A stretch of DNA of 64,000 nucleotides from Butyrivibrio sp. LC3010 (GTDB taxonomy: Bacteria; Bacillota; Clostridia; Lachnospirales; Lachnospiraceae): contig NZ_AUJU01000020.1 of assembly GCF_000424385.1 (NCBI RefSeq), positions 52,382 through 116,381 on the forward strand. The letters are read 5' to 3'. A program made the translations under genes and the position numbers. Of the stretch, positions 48,049 to 56,070 are shown piece by piece. Every line of letters begins with the position of its first letter. Position 1 is the stretch's first letter. The notes beneath the pieces were generated by a model. The model saw only the letters and a list, made by a program, of their open reading frames with translations. It was not told the origin of the DNA and searched no databases.

Positions 48049-48591
48049 GTGAAAAAAGTAGAGGCAAAGGACAATTTAATACGCTGGATGGACCAATATA
48101 AGAAGCTGGTTTTTTCCATCTGCCTTAGAATGACCGGAGATTATTTTACAGCAGAAGATATTGCTCAGGAAACTTTCCTCTCGGCATATATGCACATGGA
48201 CAGCTTTGATGGAGAAAATGAAAAGGCCTGGATTTGCAGAATTGCGGCAAATAAATGTACAGATTATCTGCGTAGTGCTGCTGCAAGGGCTCTTCCGACT
48301 GCAGAAGATGAGATGCCTGATTTGGATGACGGTTATTTGGGCGGAGGTATTTCTTCAAATAATCCGGCAGAAATATACGAATCAGAAGCAGTTATGAGTA
48401 GCTTCACAAAATGTTGTAAAGAATTACCAGATGGCTACAATGAAGTGGCTCTTGAGCATTTCGTGAACGGAAGGACAGCAAAAGAGATTGCAGAAGAAAA
48501 TGGATCAAACATAAAAACAGTACAGACAAGAATTTATCGTGCGAAAGAAATGCTGAAAAAATCTTATGGAGAGGAGTGGCTTCGTGCATGA
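48049..48591 (+). CDS. ECF-type RNA polymerase sigma factor
   Basis: 180 residues, GTG start behind GGAG. Region 2 (YKKLVFSICLRMTGDYFTAE, DIAQETFLSAY) and region 4 (LPDGYNEVALEHFVNGRTAK, TVQTRIYRAKEML) are clear, with an acidic linker between (AEDEMPDLDDGYLGGG). It overlaps the next gene at ATGA, so sigma factor and the membrane protein that follows are translationally coupled; that protein is its presumed anti-sigma. It probably drives its own operon in response to envelope stress, which is inferred. Confidence 0.92.
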   Translation: MKKVEAKDNLIRWMDQYKKLVFSICLRMTGDYFTAEDIAQETFLSAYMHMDSFDGENEKAWICRIAANKCTDYLRSAAARALPTAEDEMPDLDDGYLGGGISSNNPAEIYESEAVMSSFTKCCKELPDGYNEVALEHFVNGRTAKEIAEENGSNIKTVQTRIYRAKEMLKKSYGEEWLRA

Positions 48592-48989
48592 ATGATGATT
48601 TTAAATATTTAAGCGATGATGATTTGAATAGTCTTATCGAATCAACTGAAAAAGCAGGCCTTCTTGAACCTCCGATTAGTTTTGAGGCAGAAGTGCTAAA
48701 GAGACTTGAAAGAGCAGAAATGAAAAGCACTGTTTCTTTTGAGGACAAAAAGAGAGAGTACAAGAAATTCAGATTTCAGGTATGTATGGCCATGGCTGCT
48801 GCGGTTCTATTTCTGATAGTTTCGCCATTTATATCGGAGAGTGACAGCATAAATGCTATAAAAGCTCAGGTAGTTGAAAAACAGACTTCAGAAAGAATAA
48901 GAACAAATTACGTGTCAGCAATTTTAGGAAATCACGTAATGAGTGAGACGATGACCGGATGTCATTTTGATAAGGACAAGGAGGATTGA
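48588..48989 (+). CDS. Probable membrane-bound anti-sigma factor
   Basis: 133 residues from the ATG that overlaps the sigma factor stop. A cytoplasmic N-terminal part of about 65 residues (YLSDDDLNSLIESTEKAGLL, ISFEAEVLKRLERAEM) precedes one membrane segment (VCMAMAAAVLFLIVSPF) and a short outer part. Size, topology and coupling to the ECF gene indicate an anti-sigma; no zinc-binding HxxxCxxC motif is seen. Confidence 0.78.
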   Translation: MNDDFKYLSDDDLNSLIESTEKAGLLEPPISFEAEVLKRLERAEMKSTVSFEDKKREYKKFRFQVCMAMAAAVLFLIVSPFISESDSINAIKAQVVEKQTSERIRTNYVSAILGNHVMSETMTGCHFDKDKED

Positions 48990-48990
48990 T

Positions 48991-49620
48991 ATGAAAGCAC
49001 AGAAGAGAGGATTTTTTAATTTTATATTTGCATTTATGCCGGGGGCTGCTGAAATGTATATGGGGTTCATGAAAATGGGAATAAGCATTATGGGCAGCTT
49101 TATGGGAATGATAGGAATCATAGGCTTTTTAGGATTAAGTGATGCGTTTATGATTATACCGGTTGTACTGTGGTTTTATGCCTTTTTCCATGCAAGAAAT
49201 CTTGCAACCTGTAATCCTCAATTTTTCATGACAGTACAGGATGATTATTTTTGGAATGAGCTTTTTGGTGAGAAAAAGATAAATATTCAATCATCAACTG
49301 CAAGAAAGATTGTTGCCTGGGTTCTCATTATCGCCGGCTTATCAATAATATGGAATATGATAATGAGTCCTATTTCTGAAGGCTTGAATTATATCGCGGA
49401 TTACACCGGACTGGCTATCTTCGAAATTATAAATAATGCATTTTATTTTTTACCTACATTCATATTCGCAATTGTAATCGTATATATCGGAATAAGACTT
49501 ATTATTGGAAAAAAGAAAGACCTGTATATTACTGATAAATATATGGATAGTGCACCCATTTATACTCAAAATGAGTTTACCAAGAAAGATGATCAGGAAA
49601 AAGGTCAGGGTGTTATTTGA
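48991..49620 (+). CDS. Multi-spanning membrane protein of the sigma-factor operon
   Basis: 209 residues from the ATG at 48991 behind AAGGAGG. About four or five hydrophobic segments; the first region AFMPGAAEMYMGFMKMGISI resembles the TM2-type PG-A-x-x-x-Y-x-G hairpin motif. A short charged tail ends the protein. It follows the anti-sigma gene by one base and completes a three-gene operon. Function unknown; a membrane sensor or target of the regulon is possible. Confidence 0.75.
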   Translation: MKAQKRGFFNFIFAFMPGAAEMYMGFMKMGISIMGSFMGMIGIIGFLGLSDAFMIIPVVLWFYAFFHARNLATCNPQFFMTVQDDYFWNELFGEKKINIQSSTARKIVAWVLIIAGLSIIWNMIMSPISEGLNYIADYTGLAIFEIINNAFYFLPTFIFAIVIVYIGIRLIIGKKKDLYITDKYMDSAPIYTQNEFTKKDDQEKGQGVI

Positions 49621-49654
49621 TTTTGAGAAGAGCACTAGCAAGGTTGAGCTATAC

Positions 49655-49740
49655 AAGTCCACTTAGATAGGCTTTATTGAGATTAGTGGAGTCATATAAG
49701 TTCACTAGGATAGGCTTTTGTCGAGCTTAGTGGAGCGAGG
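49655..49740. repeat. Two 43-bp direct repeats between convergent genes (family B)
   Basis: Units begin at 49655 (AAGTCCACTTAGATAGGCTT) and 49698 (AAGTTCACTAGGATAGGCTT) and end in ATTAGTGGAG and CTTAGTGGAG. GCTTAGTGGAGC at 49725-49736 is identical to 61832-61843, and the AGGCTTTATYGAG core matches the repeats at 29447-29540. Confidence 0.8.
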
Positions 49741-49778
49741 AACAGAATAGAAATTCAAAGATACCTTGTCAAATACTA

Positions 49779-49818
49779 AAAAAGAAGGTGGATCACAATA
49801 CGGGTCCACCTTCTTTTT
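49779..49818. terminator. Bidirectional terminator
   Basis: AAAAAGAAGGTGGA / TCCACCTTCTTTTT, a perfect 14-bp stem with 12-nt loop. A and T tracts on both sides let it serve the sigma operon and the alcohol dehydrogenase gene. Confidence 0.92.
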
Positions 49819-49827
49819 ATAGTTTAT

Positions 49828-51045
49828 TTAGAAGTCAACTTCTGTGTCGTAGTAGCAGCACTTAAGAAGTTTTTCCATCTCTTCCTGACTGGGCTGACGA
49901 GGATTTGATCCTGTGCAGGCATCAAGGAGAGCGTTGGCAGCAATGTCATGAAGTCTCTCAAGGAAAACATCCTCAGGTACAAAGCCCTGTTCTGCCGGAA
50001 GGCCGTCAGCACCGTAATGATTGATGCTGTGAGGAATATTGAGGTCATCATTCATCTTGCGGAGATACTTAATAAGAAGGTCTACCTTCTCGTCATCATT
50101 TGATCCTCCAAGATGCATGTAATCAGCAATAACACCATAGCGCTTCTTAGCTACAGGATCCTTTGCGTTGAATGCAACGACCTTAGGAAGATACATAGCA
50201 TTTGCAGCACCATGAATAATGTGAGCGCCGAGATCAGCGAAAACAGCACCGGTCTTGTGAGCCATAGAGTGAACGATACCAAGGAGTGCATTAGAGAATG
50301 CCATACCTGCAAGGCACTGAGCATTGTGCATAGCATCTCTTGCTTCCATGTCTTCGTTATATGACTTAACAAGGTTGTCCATGATCATTTCGATTGCGTG
50401 GATAGCAAGCGGATCTGTGTAGTCACAGTTAGCTGTAGAAACATAAGCCTCAATAGCATGAGTAATAGCATCCATACCTGTGTGAGCAACAAGCTTTTTA
50501 GGCATTGTGTGTGCAAGCTCGGGATCAACGATAGCTACATCGGGAGTAATCTCAAAGTCTGCGATAGGATACTTGATACCCTTCTGATAATCAGTGATGA
50601 TTGAAAAAGCTGTAACCTCTGTTGCTGTGCCTGAAGTAGAAGAGATAGCACAGAACTTAGCTTTTGTGCGAAGCTTCGGAAGACCGAATACCTTACACAT
50701 ATCTTCAAATGTGGTGTCAGGATACTCATACTTGATCCACATAGCTTTAGCTGCATCAATAGGTGAACCACCGCCGATAGCAACAATCCAGTCAGGCTGG
50801 AATTTCTCCATGGCTGCTGCACCCTTCATAACAGTTTCAACGGAAGGATCGGGCTCAATACCCTCATAGAGCTCAACTTCCATTCCTGCTTCCTTCAAAT
50901 ACTCTTCAACCTTCTGAAGGAATCCCCCTCTTTTCATAGATCCGCCACCTGTGCAGACCATAGCTCTTTTGCCCTCAAAAGTCTTTAACGCCTCAAGAGC
51001 ACCTTTTCCGTGATAGATGTCTCTGGGCAATGTAAAACGTGCCAT
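49828..51045 (-). CDS. Iron-containing alcohol dehydrogenase
   Basis: 405 residues. NAD(P) site with GGGSPIDAAKAMW near residue 95, and the metal ligands in LVAHTGMDAITHAIEAYVS and in IVHSMAHKTGAVF / HIIHGAANAMYLP, which supply the conserved Asp and His residues. The family reduces aldehydes such as acetaldehyde, butyraldehyde or lactaldehyde or oxidises 1,3-propanediol; the substrate is not readable. Likely fermentation end-step. It is a single gene with a long leader (see 51191-51275). Confidence 0.94.
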   Translation of the reverse strand: MARFTLPRDIYHGKGALEALKTFEGKRAMVCTGGGSMKRGGFLQKVEEYLKEAGMEVELYEGIEPDPSVETVMKGAAAMEKFQPDWIVAIGGGSPIDAAKAMWIKYEYPDTTFEDMCKVFGLPKLRTKAKFCAISSTSGTATEVTAFSIITDYQKGIKYPIADFEITPDVAIVDPELAHTMPKKLVAHTGMDAITHAIEAYVSTANCDYTDPLAIHAIEMIMDNLVKSYNEDMEARDAMHNAQCLAGMAFSNALLGIVHSMAHKTGAVFADLGAHIIHGAANAMYLPKVVAFNAKDPVAKKRYGVIADYMHLGGSNDDEKVDLLIKYLRKMNDDLNIPHSINHYGADGLPAEQGFVPEDVFLERLHDIAANALLDACTGSNPRQPSQEEMEKLLKCCYYDTEVDF

Positions 51046-51190
51046 ACTAAAAAACCTCCTTATTGCTTATTGAATTTGTTAAAAATGTTAAACAAATAAC
51101 GTAACCCTAAGGATTATTATAGTATAAAACGTCAAAAATAAAAAGCAAAATAAGTATTTATATGTGAAATATGACCTTCCAAACAAAGAG

Positions 51191-51275
51191 ATGAAAATGC
51201 GTTCAAGAATCCTGCCTTTGGCAGGACACACCCCTTACTTCGCGAGGACCTGCCCCATACGATTCCCGTTTTCAT
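51191..51275 (-). other. Structured element in the leader region of the alcohol dehydrogenase gene
   Basis: Part of a 370-bp gap with no gene. The borders ATGAAAA / TTTTCAT and GAATC / GATTC pair; inside, CCTGCC can pair with GGCAGG at 51220-51225 or that GGCAGG can pair with CCTGCC at 51249-51254, giving two exclusive hairpins. It is more GC-rich than its surroundings. On the minus strand it lies 146 bp or more before the dehydrogenase start. I cannot match it to a known riboswitch class. Confidence 0.45.
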
Positions 51276-51376
51276 GAAGAAAAATATGAAACTATGCATA
51301 TTCAGCAAAACTGCTACTTGATTGAATTACACTTAATTTACTATTAGTACTATACTTTAATCTCTAGTAGTACTAT

Positions 51377-51451
51377 ATTTAGAAACTTTCTTAATACACT
51401 GTTTTAGTACTATATTTAAGAAACTTTTTTAATACACTGTTTTAGTACTAT
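51377..51451 (-). repeat. Tandem duplication (37/38 bp) of the MATE gene 3' end
   Basis: The segment coding the last residues IVLKQCIKKVS and the stop (51414-51451) is followed on the minus strand by a near-identical copy (51377-51413, two changes, one base shorter), then by TAGTACTA, the start of a third. The one-base difference puts the copy out of frame. Confidence 0.9.
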
Positions 51452-52759
51452 CGTATATAAAATCCATGAGAATACTCCGGTAGTGAACCATGCCAGTGCA
51501 TCACCTGCTACTGCGATGGCATAACTGTGAAGTCTGATTGAAACATAGGCTGTTAAAAGCCTTGATGTCAATTCCATAAAACCAAGGGTTAGAGCTGTTT
51601 TTCCGTACCCACAGGCCTGCATGGCATTTCTGTATATGAAAATCATACAAAGCGGGATATAGAATAGGGCAGCTTCTGTAATATATATTCTGCAATAAGG
51701 CATATATTCTGCAAGATTTACACTACTGTCAAAGAACAGAGAAACAATATAAGGCATAAGAACAACACTTAAAATACCGGTTATTATAGAATACACCACG
51801 GATATTTTCATAGCATCCTTTGTACCCTGGTGAACTCTGTCCAGATTCCCAAAACCGTAGTTTTGTCCTACATAGGCAGCTGTAGCCTGACCGATTGAAG
51901 GCATGCCTGCTGTCATTAGATTTACAACTTTTCCGGCAGCCGTAAATCCGCCAATTGCAACAGACTGATATATGTTGATTGATGCCTGCATTACCATTGT
52001 GCCTGATGAAGTTATTCCGAATTGAAGTGCCATGGGAATGCCGATATTCAGCTGTTTTGCTGCAAAATTGGCATCCATCTTCCAGCAACCTTTCTGGGGC
52101 CTTAGAAGATCAACGTTCTTATAAATGTATATTGCACACAGGATAACAGAAATTCCCTGCGAGAGATCTGTAGCAAGGGCAGCACCAAAGGTTCCAAGAC
52201 GGAAAATTACGATAAATAATAAATCCAGCAAAATGTTTAAAAATGCTGAGAAAATCAAAAAGTACAGAGGTGTTTTACTGTTCCCTATTGCTCTTAGTGA
52301 AGATGCGAGAAGGTTATATCCTATAAGTGCTATACTGCCTGCGCATATTGTAATTATGTAGGAATAAGCATCTTTGTATATGTCATCAGGAGTATTCATT
52401 ATATGTAGCAAAGAAGGCATGACCAAAATAGCTATAACAGTTACAACGAATGTACTTATGATGCCAAGTAAGATTGCATTGATGAAAGCCTTTTTTGTTC
52501 CAGCATCATCACCTGCACCGAATTTATGGCTGATAAGCACTGTGTATCCTGTGGTAAGACCATTGGCAAGTCCCATGATCATGAACATGATAGTTCCTGT
52601 GGATCCCACCGCTGCCAAAGCTTTTGGTCCAACGAAACGGCCGACTATAACTGTATCCACCATATTATAAAATTGCTGGAATATGAATCCTAAAAATATC
52701 GGTATAACAAATCTCAATAAAATATTAAGAGGCTTTCCCTCAGTCATTTTTCCGTTCAT
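51416..52759 (-). CDS. MATE family efflux transporter
   Basis: 447 residues from the ATG at 52759, which has GGAG nine bases upstream; ATGs at 52780 and 52774 lack a site. Twelve hydrophobic helices; LRFVIPIFLGFIFQQFYNMVDTVIVG (split over helix 1) and GRFVGPKALAAVGSTG are the family blocks, with the repeated half around IGIPMALQFGITSSG. MATE carriers export cationic drugs or metabolites using Na+ or H+. No linked regulator is seen. The 3' end is tandemly duplicated. Confidence 0.93.
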   Translation of the reverse strand: MNGKMTEGKPLNILLRFVIPIFLGFIFQQFYNMVDTVIVGRFVGPKALAAVGSTGTIMFMIMGLANGLTTGYTVLISHKFGAGDDAGTKKAFINAILLGIISTFVVTVIAILVMPSLLHIMNTPDDIYKDAYSYIITICAGSIALIGYNLLASSLRAIGNSKTPLYFLIFSAFLNILLDLLFIVIFRLGTFGAALATDLSQGISVILCAIYIYKNVDLLRPQKGCWKMDANFAAKQLNIGIPMALQFGITSSGTMVMQASINIYQSVAIGGFTAAGKVVNLMTAGMPSIGQATAAYVGQNYGFGNLDRVHQGTKDAMKISVVYSIITGILSVVLMPYIVSLFFDSSVNLAEYMPYCRIYITEAALFYIPLCMIFIYRNAMQACGYGKTALTLGFMELTSRLLTAYVSIRLHSYAIAVAGDALAWFTTGVFSWILYTIVLKQCIKKVS

Positions 52760-53078
52760 AAGTACATTCTCCATAGACATACGAAATTATTTATATGATT
52801 TTATGCTCTAAAAAAATCATTTTCAATATAGCTTTTATAAAAAACTTGAAAATTTTAGATAATAATAATATAATTTAGGAAAATATAAAATAGTTCAGAA
52901 CGAATTAAAAATAAATCAATGTCTAAGATTAACTTATAACCTGAACTATTGATCAAAATTCTTTAAACCATTAAGGGATTAGTAGCTGTCAGCATACTTC
53001 TTTTGGAGTGCTTACAGTATCCGTATCCTGATGGAATGAGATAGATTAAAGCTACGTTTATCAGAGGAGCTGGTTATT
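52760..53078. promoter_or_regulatory. Divergent control region with long-range inverted repeat
   Basis: This 319-bp region lies between MATE and GH43. ATAGTTCAG (52890-52898) and CTGAACTAT (52941-52949) form a perfect 9-bp inverted repeat 42 bp apart. Further on, CTGTCAGCA can pair with TGCTTACAG (52986-53016), a hairpin that shares AGTGCTTAC.GTAT..GTATCC with the leader at 16995. No gene is present. Confidence 0.5.
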
Positions 53079-54035
53079 ATGAGTAATGAGAAAGACCTTA
53101 AATACAATGAACCATGGATACTCCAGAGAGCAGATCCTTATGTTCTCAAGGCAGATGATGGTTTTTATTATTTTACTGCATCTGTGCCCGAATACGACAG
53201 AATTGCACTTAGAAGATCAACTACTCTTCAGGGACTTAAAGATGCTGAGGAACATACAATCTGGACGAAGCATGACTCAGGGGTAATGAGTAAACATGTC
53301 TGGGCCCCGGAGCTTCATTATGTGATGGGAAAATGGTACATCTACTTTGCTGCCGGAGATGTCGATGACATATGGGCGATTCGTCCATATGTGCTTGAAT
53401 GTCAGGGCGATGATCCCATAAACGATGAGTGGATCGAAAAAGGTAAAATTAAAAGAGCTGCTGATGATGAGTTTTCATTTGAAGCATTTTCGCTGGATGG
53501 TACAGTGTTTGAGCATAAAGGTGACTGGTATTACATCTGGGCTGAGAAGGTAGGAGTCGGAAAACAAATATCAAATCTCTATATTGCAAAAATGAAGTCA
53601 CCCTATGAACTTGAGACTGTGCAGGTGCTTCTTACAACACCTGACTATGATTGGGAAAGAGTTGGTTTCTGGGTAAACGAAGGCCCTGCGGTGCTTAAAA
53701 GAAATGGCAGGATATTTGTCACATATTCAGCCAGCGAAACAGGAATTGCATACTGCGTTGGTATGCTGACTGCTGATGAAGATGCTGACTTACTGGATCC
53801 AAGATCCTGGTCAAAAGAGCGCTATCCTGTTTTGAAGAGTGATGCAGATGCTGTTGTTTATGGCCCAGGACACAATTCATTTACTGTAGATGAGGATGGC
53901 AATGACATAATGGTTTATCATGCCAGAACCGAGACAGAGATAGTCGGAGATCCTCTTTACAATCCCAATCGCCATGCGATGTTAATGAAAATTAAATACG
54001 ACGAAAGCGGTCGTCCGGTTTTTTCCTGTAGATAA
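53079..54035 (+). CDS. GH43 glycosidase, intracellular (arabinosidase-like)
   Basis: 318 residues, no signal peptide. The five-bladed propeller of GH43 is indicated by LQRADPYVLKADDGFYYFTA (catalytic base Asp), HVWAPELHYVMGKWYIYFAA, VNEGPAVLKRNGRIFVTYSA (general acid Glu) and YGPGHNSFTVDEDGNDIMVYHAR split near the C-terminus. The last block is typical of the exo-arabinofuranosidase-like subfamily. It probably clips arabinose from short oligosaccharides after import. GGAGC precedes the ATG. Confidence 0.9.
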   Translation: MSNEKDLKYNEPWILQRADPYVLKADDGFYYFTASVPEYDRIALRRSTTLQGLKDAEEHTIWTKHDSGVMSKHVWAPELHYVMGKWYIYFAAGDVDDIWAIRPYVLECQGDDPINDEWIEKGKIKRAADDEFSFEAFSLDGTVFEHKGDWYYIWAEKVGVGKQISNLYIAKMKSPYELETVQVLLTTPDYDWERVGFWVNEGPAVLKRNGRIFVTYSASETGIAYCVGMLTADEDADLLDPRSWSKERYPVLKSDADAVVYGPGHNSFTVDEDGNDIMVYHARTETEIVGDPLYNPNRHAMLMKIKYDESGRPVFSCR

Positions 54036-54053
54036 TAATCGGTTATAAGGCTT

Positions 54054-54090
54054 AAATCCCTGTCTTTCGTATGAAAGATGGGGATTTTTT
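54054..54090 (+). terminator. Terminator after the intracellular GH43 gene
   Basis: AAATCCCTGTCTTTC / GAAAGATGGGGATTT with a 4-nt loop and TTTTTT at the end. Confidence 0.9.
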
Positions 54091-54208
54091 CCACCTTAAG
54101 GGTAATTACATTTGATTTCCTTTAGGATAAAAACGATGCGCTATGGATGTGCCTCATGCGCAGATGAATTTTGAAAGTTAAGTTTAGTGCTGGTGCGAAA
54201 GGAATGAT

Positions 54209-55861
54209 ATGAGAAGAAGGAATTTTTATAAGAGGACGCTGGCTGCAATCTGTACTTCCCTTATGGTTGGGACTCTTTCAGGATGCGCAGGAAATGCAGC
54301 AAAAAACAATGAAGCAGAAGTCAGTGATACTCAAAGCGAGAATGCCACGAACAATAATAATGGAAGTGCAGATGCTGCACAGGGAGATGACGAAGTGAAT
54401 CAGAATGAACTGAGTGAATCTGAAATAAAAAAAGGTGTATACAAAAATGCTGTGAGTTGCCATGATCCACAGATTATTCTTGCTGATGGTACTTATTATA
54501 TGACAGGCAGTCATCAGATACTTGCAAAGTCAGATGACCTAAAGGATTGGAGCTATATCGGTAATGGGAACAATGTCTTTGACAACTTGTTTTCGGGCAG
54601 TCTCCCGGCTTTTTCTTATGTCGGGAAAAATGAAGAAGGTGGATATTCTGTCTGGGCAGCTAACACCTTTTACAACGAGATAATGCAAAAATATGTCATG
54701 TATTTTTGTACGACTTCTTCCTATATAAAATCAAATTTGTGCATGGCAGTGTCTGATGAACCTAGTGGAAAGTATACATATACGGATACGATTCTTTACT
54801 CCGGATTTACCAGTTCACATGCAGCTGAAACAGACATATATGATGTATTGGGAGAAGATGCGGATATAACGCCCTACTTAAAGCTTGGCGGGTATGATAA
54901 CAAAAAGTGGCCAAACTGCATAGATCCCGCAATTTTTACGGATGCAGATGACAGAATGTGGATGGTTTATGGATCATGGTCAGGCGGAATTTTTCTTCTG
55001 GAAATTGATCCTGCCACAGGAAAACCAATTCATCCTATTGAAGAAGCTGCAAAAGGCGGAGAGGATGCTCCTGACCCGTACTATGGTTACAGACTTGTAG
55101 GCGGCGGACATCATGCAATTGAAGGCCCATATATTACCTATTCAAAAGAGTCAGGCTACTACTACCTTTTCCTTTCATATGGCGGACTTACAAGTAATGG
55201 AGGATATCAGATAAGGCAGTTTAGAAGTGAGAATCCCACAGGACCTTACGTTGATGCAGCGGGAAACAGGCTTGGCAACGAAGAAAATTACATGAGCTAC
55301 GGACTTAAAATGATGGGAAATTATACACTTCCCAGCTTATCCGTTACCTATATGGCACCGGGAGGACAGTCTGTATTTCAGGATGAAAATGGAGAATACT
55401 ACATTGTTTATCATCAGAGATTTGATGATGGACAGGAATTCCATGAGCCCAGAATTCATAAGCTTTTCATGACAGAGGATGGATGGTTTACGGCAGCACC
55501 ATTTGAATACACAGGAGATGAGAGCATTACTTCAATTGGGGAAAATGCTAATGTGACAGATGACATGCTGAATGGAACCTTTTACCTTTTAAGTCATGGA
55601 CTAGATGTGAATGACATAGTAAATAAGCCTGTTAAGTGCAAATTTGAAGCAGGCAGGATCGAATCATATGAAGGTGAAGATGCTCTGCAGGGAACTTATG
55701 CATTAAGTGGAGGTAAGACCTATGTGAATTTCACAATTGACGGAATCAGTTATGATGGCTGCGCTTTTACAATGACGGATGAAGCAGGTAACAATACACT
55801 TTGTATATCTGCAAAAGGCACTGACAATAAGACTCTGTGGGCAGTAAAATATTTGAAATAG
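54209..55861 (+). CDS. GH43 lipoprotein, endo-arabinanase-like
   Basis: 550 residues. Lipoprotein signal (TLSGC, Cys26) and Asn/Glu/Ser linker, then a GH43 propeller with base Asp in SCHDPQIILADGTYYMTGS, Asp in NCIDPAIFTDADDRMWMVYG (split) and acid Glu in HHAIEGPYITYS; YHQRFDDGQEFHEPRIHKLF is the calcium/substrate-side block seen in endo-1,5-arabinanases with a C-terminal beta-barrel. The final ~90 residues match such an accessory domain. It is anchored on the cell surface and should cut polymer into transportable oligosaccharides. Confidence 0.9.
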   Translation: MRRRNFYKRTLAAICTSLMVGTLSGCAGNAAKNNEAEVSDTQSENATNNNNGSADAAQGDDEVNQNELSESEIKKGVYKNAVSCHDPQIILADGTYYMTGSHQILAKSDDLKDWSYIGNGNNVFDNLFSGSLPAFSYVGKNEEGGYSVWAANTFYNEIMQKYVMYFCTTSSYIKSNLCMAVSDEPSGKYTYTDTILYSGFTSSHAAETDIYDVLGEDADITPYLKLGGYDNKKWPNCIDPAIFTDADDRMWMVYGSWSGGIFLLEIDPATGKPIHPIEEAAKGGEDAPDPYYGYRLVGGGHHAIEGPYITYSKESGYYYLFLSYGGLTSNGGYQIRQFRSENPTGPYVDAAGNRLGNEENYMSYGLKMMGNYTLPSLSVTYMAPGGQSVFQDENGEYYIVYHQRFDDGQEFHEPRIHKLFMTEDGWFTAAPFEYTGDESITSIGENANVTDDMLNGTFYLLSHGLDVNDIVNKPVKCKFEAGRIESYEGEDALQGTYALSGGKTYVNFTIDGISYDGCAFTMTDEAGNNTLCISAKGTDNKTLWAVKYLK

Positions 55862-55961
55862 AGCACGAAAAAGCAATTTTGTAAAGACAAGGCAGCAATA
55901 TTTGATAAGTTTGTTTATTTACACAAAAAGTATTTTAAGTTTTTATATAAAATAACAAAAA

Positions 55962-55977
55962 TGTAAAATTGTTTACA
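55962..55977. promoter_or_regulatory. Operator-like palindrome upstream of the sugar-binding protein
   Basis: TGTAAA-attg-TTTACA, a 16-bp palindrome, lies 17 bp upstream of the -35. It is a candidate regulator site; its protein is unknown. Confidence 0.5.
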
Positions 55978-55994
55978 AAAATCTAAAATATTTA

Positions 55995-56023
55995 TTGACG
56001 ATGTAAATTGGATTAGTTAGAAT
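55995..56023 (+). promoter_or_regulatory. Promoter of the sugar ABC importer operon
   Basis: TTGACG (55995-56000), 17-bp spacer, TAGAAT (56018-56023), with A/T tracts upstream resembling an UP element; about 48 bp before the ATG. Confidence 0.75.
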
Positions 56024-56070
56024 TACTACATAAGTTAATTACTTAGACAAGTTTTTTAGGAGGTTTTAAC

